A stretch of DNA of 64,000 nt from Myxococcota bacterium. GTDB taxonomy: Bacteria > Myxococcota_A > UBA9160 > SMWR01. Of the stretch, positions 17,343-25,798 are shown piece by piece. The DNA lies in contig JAKVBI010000005.1 of NCBI GenBank assembly GCA_022447545.1, forward strand, positions 62,001 to 126,000, read 5' to 3'. A model generated the notes under the pieces. It was not told the origin of the DNA. It was given only the letters and a program-made list of their open reading frames with translations, and did no database searches. Each line of letters begins with the position of its first letter. Positions within the stretch are counted from its first letter, which is position 1. The position numbers and the translations under genes were made by a program.

Positions 17343-18310
17343 GGGCGCGCTCCTGTGTTGCCGAAGGCTGGGAGCATCTCGCGCGCGAGGGTTTCCAGTC
17401 CGGCCATGGCGCGTTCGAAGGGGGGGCCGTCGCCTTCGGTGCTCGGTGTAGAGACCAGGTGTTGTAAACCTGCGCGTGCGTAGGCCTGGAGGTCGAGGGC
17501 GATCTGGTCCAGGGATCCGCAAAGGGGAGGGCGGTTCTCGGTGGGAAGTGCCCGCGGGTAGATCTGCATGGGTTGGGCCAGCTGGATTTCGAGCTCCGAG
17601 GGGTCGCGCCGATCCTGTCGACAGATTTCCTGGAGAGCGGTTACCTGCTGGGCGAGGTCGTCCGGGCTCGAGAACAGGGCCTGGAACCCGTTGCCCAACA
17701 GCGAGGCACGTCTCAGTGCGCGCTGTGACTTGCCACCGATCACGATGGGTGGATGAGGCTTGCGGGCGGGCTTCGGGAAGGTTCCCACGTTGGAGAACTC
17801 GACGAAATCTCCCCGGTACGAGGAGGGGCCCGTGTTGGTCCACATCTCCTTGATGGCACAGAGATACTCGTCGGTGACTTCACCCCGCCGATCGAAGTGT
17901 TCGTCGGGAAGGCCGAGTGCCTCGAACTCGTCGCGCAACCAACCCACCCCCACGCCCAGGACCACGCGACCTCCCGACAAGCGGTCCGCGAAGGCCAGCA
18001 TCTTGGCCGTGATCGCCGGGTGACGATGGGGTATCACGAGCACGCCGGTTCCCACTTCCACGCGTTGGGTGACGGCAGCCAGGGCGTTGACCAGTACCAG
18101 GGGTTCGTGGAAGTCGACCCCCGAGGGAATCGCGAAGGCGTCGCCATAGGGGTAACGGGTGCGAATCGTCTCCGGCAGAACGAGGTGATCGTTGACCCAG
18201 ACGGAGTCGAATCCCAGTTCGTCGGCGCGCCTTGCGAGGTCCAGGCATGCGTGTACGCCGTCGGGGCTGCCGAAGCTCCCACCGTTTCCGACGCTGATTC
18301 CGAACTTCAC
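17339..18310 (-). CDS. LLM-class flavin/F420-dependent oxidoreductase
   Basis: A 323-residue luciferase-like protein with the same landmarks as its downstream neighbour (GFDSVWVNDHLV, VEVGTGVLVIPHRHP, GGRVVLGVGVGWL, KPHPPIVIGG). The GTG start overlaps the isomerase stop in a GTGA arrangement and its own stop overlaps the next TTG. The three minus-strand genes therefore form one translationally coupled unit. Two paralogous LLM enzymes side by side suggest either a heterodimer, as in bacterial luciferase, or two substrates of one pathway. No substrate can be read. Confidence 0.85.
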   Translation of the reverse strand: MKFGISVGNGGSFGSPDGVHACLDLARRADELGFDSVWVNDHLVLPETIRTRYPYGDAFAIPSGVDFHEPLVLVNALAAVTQRVEVGTGVLVIPHRHPAITAKMLAFADRLSGGRVVLGVGVGWLRDEFEALGLPDEHFDRRGEVTDEYLCAIKEMWTNTGPSSYRGDFVEFSNVGTFPKPARKPHPPIVIGGKSQRALRRASLLGNGFQALFSSPDDLAQQVTALQEICRQDRRDPSELEIQLAQPMQIYPRALPTENRPPLCGSLDQIALDLQAYARAGLQHLVSTPSTEGDGPPFERAMAGLETLAREMLPAFGNTGARP

Positions 18311-19155
18311 GTTTGCCTTCTCCCCGCCGGTGTTCTCGCCGCGTCCCGCACTGTGGTCAACGCCTCATGCATTCGGCGGCTCGCCTCGTTCAGGGGGAGT
18401 GCCATCAGTTCATCGTTGAACGTTTCGACAGCCAGCGGCGCACGTGAGCCGATTTCGTCGAGGCAGCGAATCAGGGCCATGAGGTCGGCGTTACCGTGGC
18501 CGGGTAGAAGTCGGCGATGCATGGCCTCTTCGAGCAGGTCGCCTTCGGGCTTTGCTGGAGCATCGCACAGCTGAACACCGCCAATGCGTTCGCCCGGAAT
18601 CTGGCGCAAGAGCTGGGTGTCCCCTCCCGTTCGAAACCAATGCCAGCCGTCGATCATCAAGCAGGCATTGCTGCGCCCGCACGACTGGACGATCTGCCAG
18701 GCGGTGGGGAGGTCTGGGATTCCACTCCACGGCAGAAACTCGAGGCTCACGCGAACGTCGCACTCGGCGGCCTGATCACACAGCCGCGCGAAGCCCTCGA
18801 TGGCATCGGGCAGGGAGGGGAGTCGGGTCTCCAGGGTGGTGGCCAGCAGGTTCTGGCAGTTCAGGATTTCGCAGGTCTTCAAGAGACCATCGGTCTCTTG
18901 GTCGGCCTGGGTGCGCTTCCCGGGTCCGTCGGCCCAGAGCAGGGCGGCTTCCAGGGTCGCGACCTCGAGTCCGAGTTGGTTGGCCGAGGCTGCGATCTCG
19001 GGTCCCGTGGCACCCTCTTGGAGCGCGGCATTGTAGTGAAGCGCCCAGAGAGACACGCCTTCGAACTCGCCCACCGCCGCGGCTTCCAGATGCTCGAAGA
19101 CCGTACCGGGCCCCAGGGTTCCTGGGCACAATACCGTGTCGTCGGTGCCGAGCAC
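18307..19155 (-). CDS. Sugar phosphate isomerase/epimerase-like TIM-barrel protein
   Basis: A 282-residue protein of the xylose-isomerase-like (AP endonuclease 2) TIM-barrel family. Metal-ligand segments are visible: SLEFLPW near residue 138, IDGWHWFRTGGD near 165, QLCDAP, and HGNAD followed by VETFND. The family includes isomerases, epimerases and dehydratases of sugars and inositols that use a divalent metal. The GTG start was chosen because AGGAGG lies upstream at a proper distance. It opens the unit with the two LLM oxidoreductases, so all three may process one oxygenated substrate. Confidence 0.75.
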   Translation of the reverse strand: MLGTDDTVLCPGTLGPGTVFEHLEAAAVGEFEGVSLWALHYNAALQEGATGPEIAASANQLGLEVATLEAALLWADGPGKRTQADQETDGLLKTCEILNCQNLLATTLETRLPSLPDAIEGFARLCDQAAECDVRVSLEFLPWSGIPDLPTAWQIVQSCGRSNACLMIDGWHWFRTGGDTQLLRQIPGERIGGVQLCDAPAKPEGDLLEEAMHRRLLPGHGNADLMALIRCLDEIGSRAPLAVETFNDELMALPLNEASRRMHEALTTVRDAARTPAGRRQT

Positions 19156-19200
19156 GGGCCTCCCTCCTGGCCGATGGGGTCCATCAGCCGATCCCACCCC

Positions 19201-19776
19201 CTACCATAGTGAGAAGGGAGTGGGTTTCCCTGCCGGCCCCCGTCCGCGAGAGCGCCGGGTCCTGCGCCGCCGCCGCATGCGGCTGTGGAGTTGGGAGCGC
19301 TTTCCCTTGAGCCATTCCTCTCGGGTGATCTCGTCTTCGCGCTTGCCCCGGACTTTCTCTTGGAGCGTGCGGAAGTCGCAGAAGTCGTGGTAGGCGTCGA
19401 TCTCGTTCTCGAGCTCTTTGACGACGAGTTCCACCATGATGGCATCGTCGAGGAAACCGATGGCGGGGATGGCATCGGGGATCAGATCCTCGGCTTCGGC
19501 GAAGTAGGCCATGGCGTTCAGGACGTGAGTGCGGTCCGGGCCGGAGAGGTTCCACTCCCGGTCGTCCAGCATTTCCACCATTACTTCGAGCTTGGAGATG
19601 CGCTCGCGGACGAAGTCGGGTGCGTTCTTCCCTCGCATTTCCTCGAGTAGCGAGGCGGTGGATTCGATGATCTCTGATTCTTCTCGCGCCTTGGCGCCCG
19701 CGCGAGCCTCACGCATTTTTTTTCGGAAATATCGGAGGTCGCGGTCCGAAAGCTCGAATGAAACCTTGAGCGGCAT
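19201..19776 (-). CDS. DUF1232 (YkvA-like) protein with arginine-rich tail
   Basis: A 191-residue protein. The DUF1232 signature lies near residues 90-125 as DLIPDAIPAIGFLDDA. The N-terminal half is helical and charged (REARAGAKAREESEIIES), possibly coiled. The last 30 residues are extremely basic, with an almost unbroken run of arginines, unlike normal YkvA proteins. Function of the family is unknown; the tail suggests nucleic acid or membrane-phosphate contact. AAAGGGAG precedes the ATG. Confidence 0.7.
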   Translation of the reverse strand: MPLKVSFELSDRDLRYFRKKMREARAGAKAREESEIIESTASLLEEMRGKNAPDFVRERISKLEVMVEMLDDREWNLSGPDRTHVLNAMAYFAEAEDLIPDAIPAIGFLDDAIMVELVVKELENEIDAYHDFCDFRTLQEKVRGKREDEITREEWLKGKRSQLHSRMRRRRRTRRSRGRGPAGKPTPFSLW

Positions 19777-19972
19777 GGGGGCTCCCTTTGTAGTTTCTGC
19801 CGGTCCGCGTATCCATTTCGTGGTTCTCGATCCCGGCGGCGCCCATTCTAGCCGCAAAACCGATGGTTTCGCCGCGCGAGTTTGCCGGGCTAGCATGGGT
19901 CGCTCGGGTGGTCGATTTTCGCAGGTTCCCGTTGGGGATCCCTTGCCCATGAGCCCTAGAAAGGTCCGTGAC

Positions 19973-21040
19973 ATGCCCAGCTCGAATTTTATCGACTCGG
20001 CCGATCTGCGTTTCCATTACCTCCAGGAGGGCGGGGGCAGTGAGGCCGTGATCCTGCTCCACGGGTTTCCCCAGACGTCCCACATGTGGCGCCACCAGAT
20101 CCCCGTTCTGTCCAGTCAATACGCGGTCTACGCACCCGACACTCGTGGCTACGGCCAGACAGACCGGCCCCGGATCCGCTTGTCGCGCGATCTCCTGGCT
20201 CGAGATGTCATCGATTTCATGGATGCTCTCGACATCGAGCGCGCTCATCTCGTCGGCCATGACTGGGGCGGGATCATCGCTTTCAAGGCGGCCATCGATC
20301 ATCCCGAACGCTTTTCTCGGCTCGCGCTGATCGATACGCTCACCTCGGTCTGGATCACCTGGGGAATCCACGGTTATTGGTTCAAGTGTGAGCCCCGGGC
20401 CGAGGAATTCTTCGAGCGTTACCACGAGCAGTTCATCCGCTCGGTCTTCGGCGGCGAGCAGGCCGGGTATGGGGGACCGCCTGATTCTCCCTGGGCACCC
20501 GTGGAGGGTTCCGAGGGCAGTGCGGCGCTGTCGGACTTCGACCCCACACGTTTCTGGACCCCCGCGGACGTCGACCACTATGCCGACGCATTCTCGGATC
20601 CCGACTGTTGGTTCCACGCCATCGAGTACTACCGCCATTGTTTGCCATTCCACATCGAGACACCCGATCCGTCGGCACGGCGTGGTCGGCGCTTCGAGTT
20701 TCGCTCCAGCCAACAGGTTGCCCGGATGTGGGAGCACCCGGATCTGCTGTTCTCTCACCCGGACTTTGAGCACTTCATGGTCTTTGCTCCGGAGGATCGC
20801 CACAAGCAATACCCCGGTCCCGCCCTCTACCTGTTCAGTCCATTTCTGATGCCCCAGGCGTTTGTCGACGGGTTGCCGCCCGACGACTACATCCCCAACG
20901 GAAACCCCTACGCAGACTCTTTCCCCCTGCATCTTCCCGATCTCCGGACTCGAGGTGCCCAGTGCGGGCACTTCATTCCGGAGGAGGCCCCCGAGCGCAC
21001 CAACGAAGTGCTCTCCGACTTTCTCGCCGGGCGCATCTGA
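19973..21040 (+). CDS. Alpha/beta hydrolase (haloacetate dehalogenase / epoxide hydrolase type)
   Basis: A 355-residue alpha/beta hydrolase. Oxyanion motif HGFPQTSHMW near residue 28, DTRGYGQTDRP near 60, nucleophile Asp in GHDWGG near 100, and the last His in CGHFIPEEAPE. Asp as nucleophile is used by haloalkane and haloacetate dehalogenases and by epoxide hydrolases. A cap-region insert (residues 150-230) is longer than in fluoroacetate dehalogenase. Two in-frame ATGs exist; I prefer 19973 because AAAGG precedes it, the other is 24 bases upstream. Confidence 0.8.
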   Translation: MPSSNFIDSADLRFHYLQEGGGSEAVILLHGFPQTSHMWRHQIPVLSSQYAVYAPDTRGYGQTDRPRIRLSRDLLARDVIDFMDALDIERAHLVGHDWGGIIAFKAAIDHPERFSRLALIDTLTSVWITWGIHGYWFKCEPRAEEFFERYHEQFIRSVFGGEQAGYGGPPDSPWAPVEGSEGSAALSDFDPTRFWTPADVDHYADAFSDPDCWFHAIEYYRHCLPFHIETPDPSARRGRRFEFRSSQQVARMWEHPDLLFSHPDFEHFMVFAPEDRHKQYPGPALYLFSPFLMPQAFVDGLPPDDYIPNGNPYADSFPLHLPDLRTRGAQCGHFIPEEAPERTNEVLSDFLAGRI

Positions 21041-21100
21041 GGGGTTGCGGGCGATCAGCGGTATGGGCAGGTGTGGCTGGAGACTGAGGACGAGAACCCC

Positions 21101-21979
21101 ATGAGTGGTACATCCGACCAACTGGTCCGAACAGTGACGGTGGGTGGGGACGTGGCCCTGAGTGCCGTGGTGGGAACTGGCTTGGTTCGTGAAGCGACGA
21201 ACCGGCGCGAAATGTCTCCGACCGCCGTCAACGCCTTGGGTCGCGGTTTGGTGGGAGTGGTGCTGCTGAGTGTTGGGCTCAAGGGGGGCGAGTCCCTACA
21301 ACTTCGCTTCGCGGGCGACGGACCGCTGGGAGATCTGCTGGCGATCACCGACGATCAGGCGCGGGTGCGGGGAACGATTCGCAACCCCATGGCGCATGTC
21401 CCCCCGCGCAACGGGCGATTCGATGTGGGGGGAGGCATGGGTCGGGGGCTTCTGTCGGTGGTCCGGAGCCACCCCAACTGGCGCGAGCCCCACACCGGTG
21501 TCGTGGAAATAGAGACGGGCGAGATTGCTCGAGACCTGGCCAAGTATCTGACCGAGAGTGAACAGACGCCGGCCGCAGTGGCCCTGGGGGTGGGGCTCGA
21601 TCGCGAGGGCCGGGTGGATGCCACGGCGGGTGTCATGGTACGGGTGTTGCCCGGCGCGCGGAATGACGTCGTCGCGCACGTGGAGGCGAATGTTGCTTCT
21701 CTTCCCAACGTCGCCGAACTGGTGCGGATGGGCTTCGATGCCGACGGCCTGTTGGACCATCTGGCTCGGGGTGTGGGAGTGGGCGAGCGAGACTACACGA
21801 CTCCGCGTTTCCACTGTCCCTGCAATCGTCAGCGGGCTCTCGAGACTCTTGGGCTGCTCGGGAGCGAAGCGATCACCGAGATCGTGGAACTGGGCCAGGG
21901 GCAGGAGGTCTGCTGCCATTTCTGCGGGCTCGCCTACCAGTTGACTAGCGATGAAGTCCGCGCCCACTACGCCCATTGA
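21101..21979 (+). CDS. hslO: Redox-regulated chaperone Hsp33
   Basis: A 292-residue protein, the usual Hsp33 length. The N-terminal substrate-binding part is followed by the zinc redox switch: CPC near residue 236 and CHFC near residue 278, preceded by one extra Cys. Under oxidative stress these cysteines form disulfides, release zinc and turn on holdase activity in the cytoplasm. I chose ATG 21101 (GAGGA upstream, canonical N terminus) over the GTG 30 bases earlier. The gene follows the hydrolase by 60 bases. Confidence 0.92.
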   Translation: MSGTSDQLVRTVTVGGDVALSAVVGTGLVREATNRREMSPTAVNALGRGLVGVVLLSVGLKGGESLQLRFAGDGPLGDLLAITDDQARVRGTIRNPMAHVPPRNGRFDVGGGMGRGLLSVVRSHPNWREPHTGVVEIETGEIARDLAKYLTESEQTPAAVALGVGLDREGRVDATAGVMVRVLPGARNDVVAHVEANVASLPNVAELVRMGFDADGLLDHLARGVGVGERDYTTPRFHCPCNRQRALETLGLLGSEAITEIVELGQGQEVCCHFCGLAYQLTSDEVRAHYAH

Positions 21980-22029
21980 ACCCACCTCAAACCCGCGCCA
22001 AATCCGAGTCGAATTCGCGTTCGGTGGGT

Positions 22030-22650
22030 TCACGCCCCTGCGTCAGCAGCCCCCGTTCGCCGCTTCCAGTCGATGTGCGCGGCTTCGTTGAGGCTCGCGA
22101 TGCTGCGCTCGCCAGAACTGGCGGCCAGGAAGCGATTCACACTGGTGTAGGCTGCGTTGAGAAACAGCGACATGGGGAGGCCGAGGACGTGACAGGCCCA
22201 GGCGTTGATCACCCCTCCATGGCAGAAGACGGCGATGCGCCCACCCGGGTGGCCTTGGATGAGGCGTTCGATCGTGGCGACCACGGTAGCCTGAAAGGTG
22301 GGAAGGTCGGCTTCGGCGTAGAGTTCACCTGCCGCCAGCGCCCGCCAGCGCTCAGGATCGTCGCGCTTGACCTCCTCCAGAGGTACGTAGGATTCGGCGT
22401 CGTGGTCGAGTTCCGTGACCCCGTTCTCGATTTGGATCTCGAGACCGAGCGCGTCCGCGAGCGGACCAGCGGTTTGCACGGCGCGGCGCAGCGGGCTCGA
22501 AACGATGGTATCGATGGGTTCGGAACGCAGCCATCGACTGAGGCGTCGGGCCTGCTCCCAGCCCTTTGCACTCAGTTCGGGATCCGCGGGTTGCCCGGGC
22601 TGTCCGTCGACTCGAATCGGCAGTCCGTGGCGAACGAGTAGGATCTGCAA
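22030..22650 (-). CDS. Histidine phosphatase (phosphoglycerate mutase-like)
   Basis: A 206-residue branch-1 histidine phosphatase. The phosphohistidine motif LLVRHG comes at residues 4-9, SSPLRRAVQTA near 65, the acid residue in VTELDHD near 95, and the second catalytic His in FCHGGVINAW near 153. The start is TTG with AGGAGG upstream. The family covers cofactor-dependent mutases and diverse phosphatases such as alpha-ribazole phosphatase; this one is not assignable further. Confidence 0.82.
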   Translation of the reverse strand: MQILLVRHGLPIRVDGQPGQPADPELSAKGWEQARRLSRWLRSEPIDTIVSSPLRRAVQTAGPLADALGLEIQIENGVTELDHDAESYVPLEEVKRDDPERWRALAAGELYAEADLPTFQATVVATIERLIQGHPGGRIAVFCHGGVINAWACHVLGLPMSLFLNAAYTSVNRFLAASSGERSIASLNEAAHIDWKRRTGAADAGA

Positions 22651-22748
22651 GGGACCTCCTCCAGGAGCGAAGAGACTACACCAGGCCACCTCGGACGAGA
22701 TTGAGGGCTTCCTGCCTTGGCGGGCCTGCGCGGTGCTAGGGTGGCCGC

Positions 22749-24185
22749 GTGACAGGCGCCCAGGATGAGGAAGATCTGCAACACCCCGTGCCGTCGAGAG
22801 AGGGCTGGTGGCGATCCCTGCGCGAGCGCGACCACACCCGCGGCAATCTGCTGGTATCGGTCCTGGTTCTGTCGGCTCCGGCCGTAGCGACCGGGTTGCT
22901 CGGCGTAGGAGCCTTCCAGATGGTGGATCTGGCGTTTCTCGCGACCCTGGGAGACGATCAGGTCGCGGCGGCGGGCGCGTCGAATCAGACTCTGCGGCAG
23001 GTGTTTCAGATGCTCATCATGGGCCTGTCGGTGGGCTCACAGATGATGATCGCACGCCAGATCGGAGCCTTCCGGGTAGATCAGGCCGAGCATACGGCAG
23101 GGCAGAGTTTTCTGATCGGTGGTGGCCTCGCAGGGGTTGCGGCCATCGTGGGCGCGCTCTTTCCCGAACCACTGATTTCGCTGATCGCCCGGGATCCTGA
23201 GGTGATCGCGTTCGGGACCATCTACGTTCGCATCATCTTCACCACCCTGGCTGCAACCGTGGCGGTTCAAGTCTTTGGTGCGGTCTTGGGTGGCGCAGGG
23301 GATACCACGACACCCATGGTGATCTCCTTCGTGGTGACCTTGGCATCCATTGCCGCGGAATGGGTGCTCGCCTTTGGGCACCTGGGATTTCCCGCCATGG
23401 GGATCGCCGGCATTGGTCTCGGGGCCGCCGTTGGCAACGCATGCGGTGTGGTGTTGGCGATGTGGGCGTTGATGACCGGACGTTGCCGGGTCCATTTGAG
23501 GCGTCGCCACTTCATCCCCGACCCGGGGGCGATGCGCCAACTCATCAGCGTCTCGTGGCAGCCGGCGTTCCACATGGTGGCACGCTCATTGATGTTGGTG
23601 TTCTTCATGACGTTGTCGGGTCGGCTGGGCGGAGATGTGCAGGCCGCCTATACGATTGGGCTTCGGATCGAGATGACGGTGATCATGATCACCTTCGCGG
23701 TTGCCAACGCCTGCGCCACTCTGGTGGGTCAGAACCTCGGGGCGCATAATGTCGGCCGGGCATGGCAATCGGTGCGTGTCAGTGCGGCCGTTGCGATGGT
23801 CACCCTTTGGCCCCTGGCCATCACCCTGTATCTGGCGCGTGACGTGATCGCGGGTTCGTTCACCTCGGATCCTGGAGTGGCTGCCATCGCCTCGGAGTAT
23901 CTCGTCTACTCGTCGGCGATTCTCAGCTTCTACGGTCTGTATTTCGTCGCCTTCCGGACACTGCAGGCCGCGGGCGACATGAATTCTCCGATGTACATCT
24001 CCATCGGGGCCGCCGTGTTTTTAGGGGCACCTCTCGGTTACTACCTGACCTTCTCGACGGATCTTGGCACCACCGGCATGTGGGTCGCGAATCTCGTCTA
24101 CGCCATAGCCAACACGATGATGATGGTCGGTTGGCTTCTGACCGGTCGGTGGACTCGTTCTCACGAACCGCCCTCGGCGGGCTGA
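22749..24185 (+). CDS. MATE-family multidrug/sodium antiporter
   Basis: A 478-residue inner-membrane protein with about 12 hydrophobic segments in two halves of similar layout. MATE features are seen: GVGAFQMVDLAFLATLG in the first half, GLSVGSQMMIARQIGA, and QNLGAHNVGRAW in the second. It would expel cationic compounds against sodium or protons. The start is GTG, with no Shine-Dalgarno but TAGGGT six bases upstream, as in other possibly leaderless genes here. It is divergent from the histidine phosphatase. Confidence 0.9.
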   Translation: MTGAQDEEDLQHPVPSREGWWRSLRERDHTRGNLLVSVLVLSAPAVATGLLGVGAFQMVDLAFLATLGDDQVAAAGASNQTLRQVFQMLIMGLSVGSQMMIARQIGAFRVDQAEHTAGQSFLIGGGLAGVAAIVGALFPEPLISLIARDPEVIAFGTIYVRIIFTTLAATVAVQVFGAVLGGAGDTTTPMVISFVVTLASIAAEWVLAFGHLGFPAMGIAGIGLGAAVGNACGVVLAMWALMTGRCRVHLRRRHFIPDPGAMRQLISVSWQPAFHMVARSLMLVFFMTLSGRLGGDVQAAYTIGLRIEMTVIMITFAVANACATLVGQNLGAHNVGRAWQSVRVSAAVAMVTLWPLAITLYLARDVIAGSFTSDPGVAAIASEYLVYSSAILSFYGLYFVAFRTLQAAGDMNSPMYISIGAAVFLGAPLGYYLTFSTDLGTTGMWVANLVYAIANTMMMVGWLLTGRWTRSHEPPSAG

Positions 24186-24203
24186 TCTACGGCTGAGGCA
24201 GCG

Positions 24204-24225
24204 GCCGAGTGCCCTTCGCCTCGGC
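24204..24225. terminator. Stem-loop between convergent genes
   Basis: GCCGAG and CTCGGC form a 6-base stem with a 10-base loop, followed by GTTTC, in the 51-base gap between the convergent MATE and sulfatase genes. It may serve as a bidirectional terminator, but the stem is short. Confidence 0.3.
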
Positions 24226-24236
24226 GTTTCCAGGGG

Positions 24237-25655
24237 TCACTCGACGTAGCCGAGGGCGCGGAGACGCTCTTCGTGCTCAGGCTCTGCCTCGGGGGCTCCG
24301 ACCATGGGCTGGGCGCTGCTGAAGTAACGACTCATCGCCTTCATGTCACGGGTGATCAACCGGTTCTCGTCCGAGTCTTCTGTGATTCGCTCCCAATTGC
24401 CTCTGCCGTCCCAGGTGTAGGCCGCCCATTTGGGGTCCAGGGGAGAAGGATTCTCGCGCCAAACCTCCTTGAGTTCGACGGCACGCACGAAGGAGTCGCT
24501 GCGATAGGCCGACACCTCTTCGCCTGCATCGCAGATCACGAAGCGATCCGGTGGGGCGGATCCATCTCGCAAGTGGGGCCCGAGGGCGATCCCGCGGGCA
24601 TCTTCGGGAACCTCGAGTCCTGCCAACTCCAGGAGCGTGGGCAGCACATCGACGTGGCCCACGGGTTCCGGTCGACGTGCCGGCTCGATTCCTGGCGCGC
24701 GAAGAATCATGGGAACGTGGGCGAGTTGAGGGGTGCTGTGCAGGAAGTGGGAGAACCAGACGTCGTTCTCCCCCATGGCTTCGCCGTGGTCGGCAGTGAG
24801 GAGCACGATGGTCTCGCGGCTTGATGAATGGGTGTCGACGGATTCGATCAGCGCGCCGAGGAAGGCGTCGGCGTACAGGATCTCGTCCGCGTAACGGCTG
24901 CGGTACTGGCTCGAATGGCGGACGCCGTCGAGGGCCTGGTATCGGGGGATGCCACCTGGGCCGTCCTGTTTCTCGAGTACGGGGAGTTCACGGTCGGATG
25001 CCCCGTCCTCCACCCGGATGCGACCCAGGTGATCGGGCGGAGGGTCGTAGGGGCCGTGGGGATCCTGGAAGTGGACCCAGAGAAAGAAGGGTTCATCGCC
25101 GTGTTGGGCGATCCATGCCCGAGCCCGTTCGTAGGTGTGCTCGGCGATTCGTTCGTATTGGAGTGGCCGGTTGGCCTCGACGCTGGGAAGGTCGTCATCG
25201 AAATGGTCGAAGCCTCTGGCAAAGCCCAGGCGGGCCTCGAGATTGATGTTTCCCACGAAGGCCGCCGTCTCGTAACCGGCATCCCGGAAATGCTCCGCCA
25301 GAGTTCGCAAACCCTCCAGTGCTGTGGGGCCCGAGTAGAATCCGACACTGTGCTCGCGGGTGTGGCGCGAGGTGAGAATGGAGGCGTGGGAGGGGGAGGT
25401 GGTGGACGAGGCGGCGATGGCACGCTCGAAGATCACCCCCTGGGCCCCCAGGGCATCGAGGTTTGGGCTCGTGGGGTGGGAGAAGCCATAGCTGCTCAGA
25501 TAGTCGGCGCGCAGGGTGTCCATGGTGATGAGAACCACGTTGGGGCGGACACCCGACGGCTGACAGGCCCCCATCCCCGTGACGAATATTGCGGCCGAAA
25601 CCACGACGAAAACGGATGCGAGCAGCGATAGGGTGACCCGGTGACTGCGCGACAT
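24237..25655 (-). CDS. Sulfatase-fold hydrolase with Thr in the nucleophile position, exported
   Basis: A 472-residue alkaline-phosphatase-superfamily protein. A hydrophobic N terminus ends at Cys31 (GMGAC), which could be a lipoprotein signal. Metal-site residues follow in VLITMDTLRADYLSSYG. The active-site segment reads TTSPSH at residues 85-90, so the residue that is Cys or Ser in sulfatases is Thr86 and the following Arg is His. DPHGPYDPP and TADHGE are kept. It may therefore be a phosphodiesterase-like or phosphoglycerol transferase-like enzyme rather than a true sulfatase, since formylglycine cannot form on Thr. The ATG has a TATACT box 8 bases upstream and no ribosome binding site. Confidence 0.8.
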   Translation of the reverse strand: MSRSHRVTLSLLASVFVVVSAAIFVTGMGACQPSGVRPNVVLITMDTLRADYLSSYGFSHPTSPNLDALGAQGVIFERAIAASSTTSPSHASILTSRHTREHSVGFYSGPTALEGLRTLAEHFRDAGYETAAFVGNINLEARLGFARGFDHFDDDLPSVEANRPLQYERIAEHTYERARAWIAQHGDEPFFLWVHFQDPHGPYDPPPDHLGRIRVEDGASDRELPVLEKQDGPGGIPRYQALDGVRHSSQYRSRYADEILYADAFLGALIESVDTHSSSRETIVLLTADHGEAMGENDVWFSHFLHSTPQLAHVPMILRAPGIEPARRPEPVGHVDVLPTLLELAGLEVPEDARGIALGPHLRDGSAPPDRFVICDAGEEVSAYRSDSFVRAVELKEVWRENPSPLDPKWAAYTWDGRGNWERITEDSDENRLITRDMKAMSRYFSSAQPMVGAPEAEPEHEERLRALGYVE

Positions 25656-25663
25656 CGAGAAGC

Positions 25664-25669
25664 AGTATA
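25664..25669 (-). promoter_or_regulatory. Candidate -10 box of the sulfatase-like gene
   Basis: TATACT (5 of 6 to TATAAT) on the minus strand, with 8 bases between it and the ATG at 25655, the same spacing as at lysA. No recognisable -35 element lies 16-18 bases upstream. It suggests leaderless transcription. Confidence 0.4.
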
Positions 25670-25798
25670 TCCGAGCCCGTGGGATCGCCCGCGCTTCGCG
25701 ACCCGGCCTTTGAAATCGGCACCCCGGGGGTTCGGCACTCTCGTCCAGGTCCCCTGGGTGTGATGGCAAATCCGGGTCCGGCATGGAGTCGCTAAATT

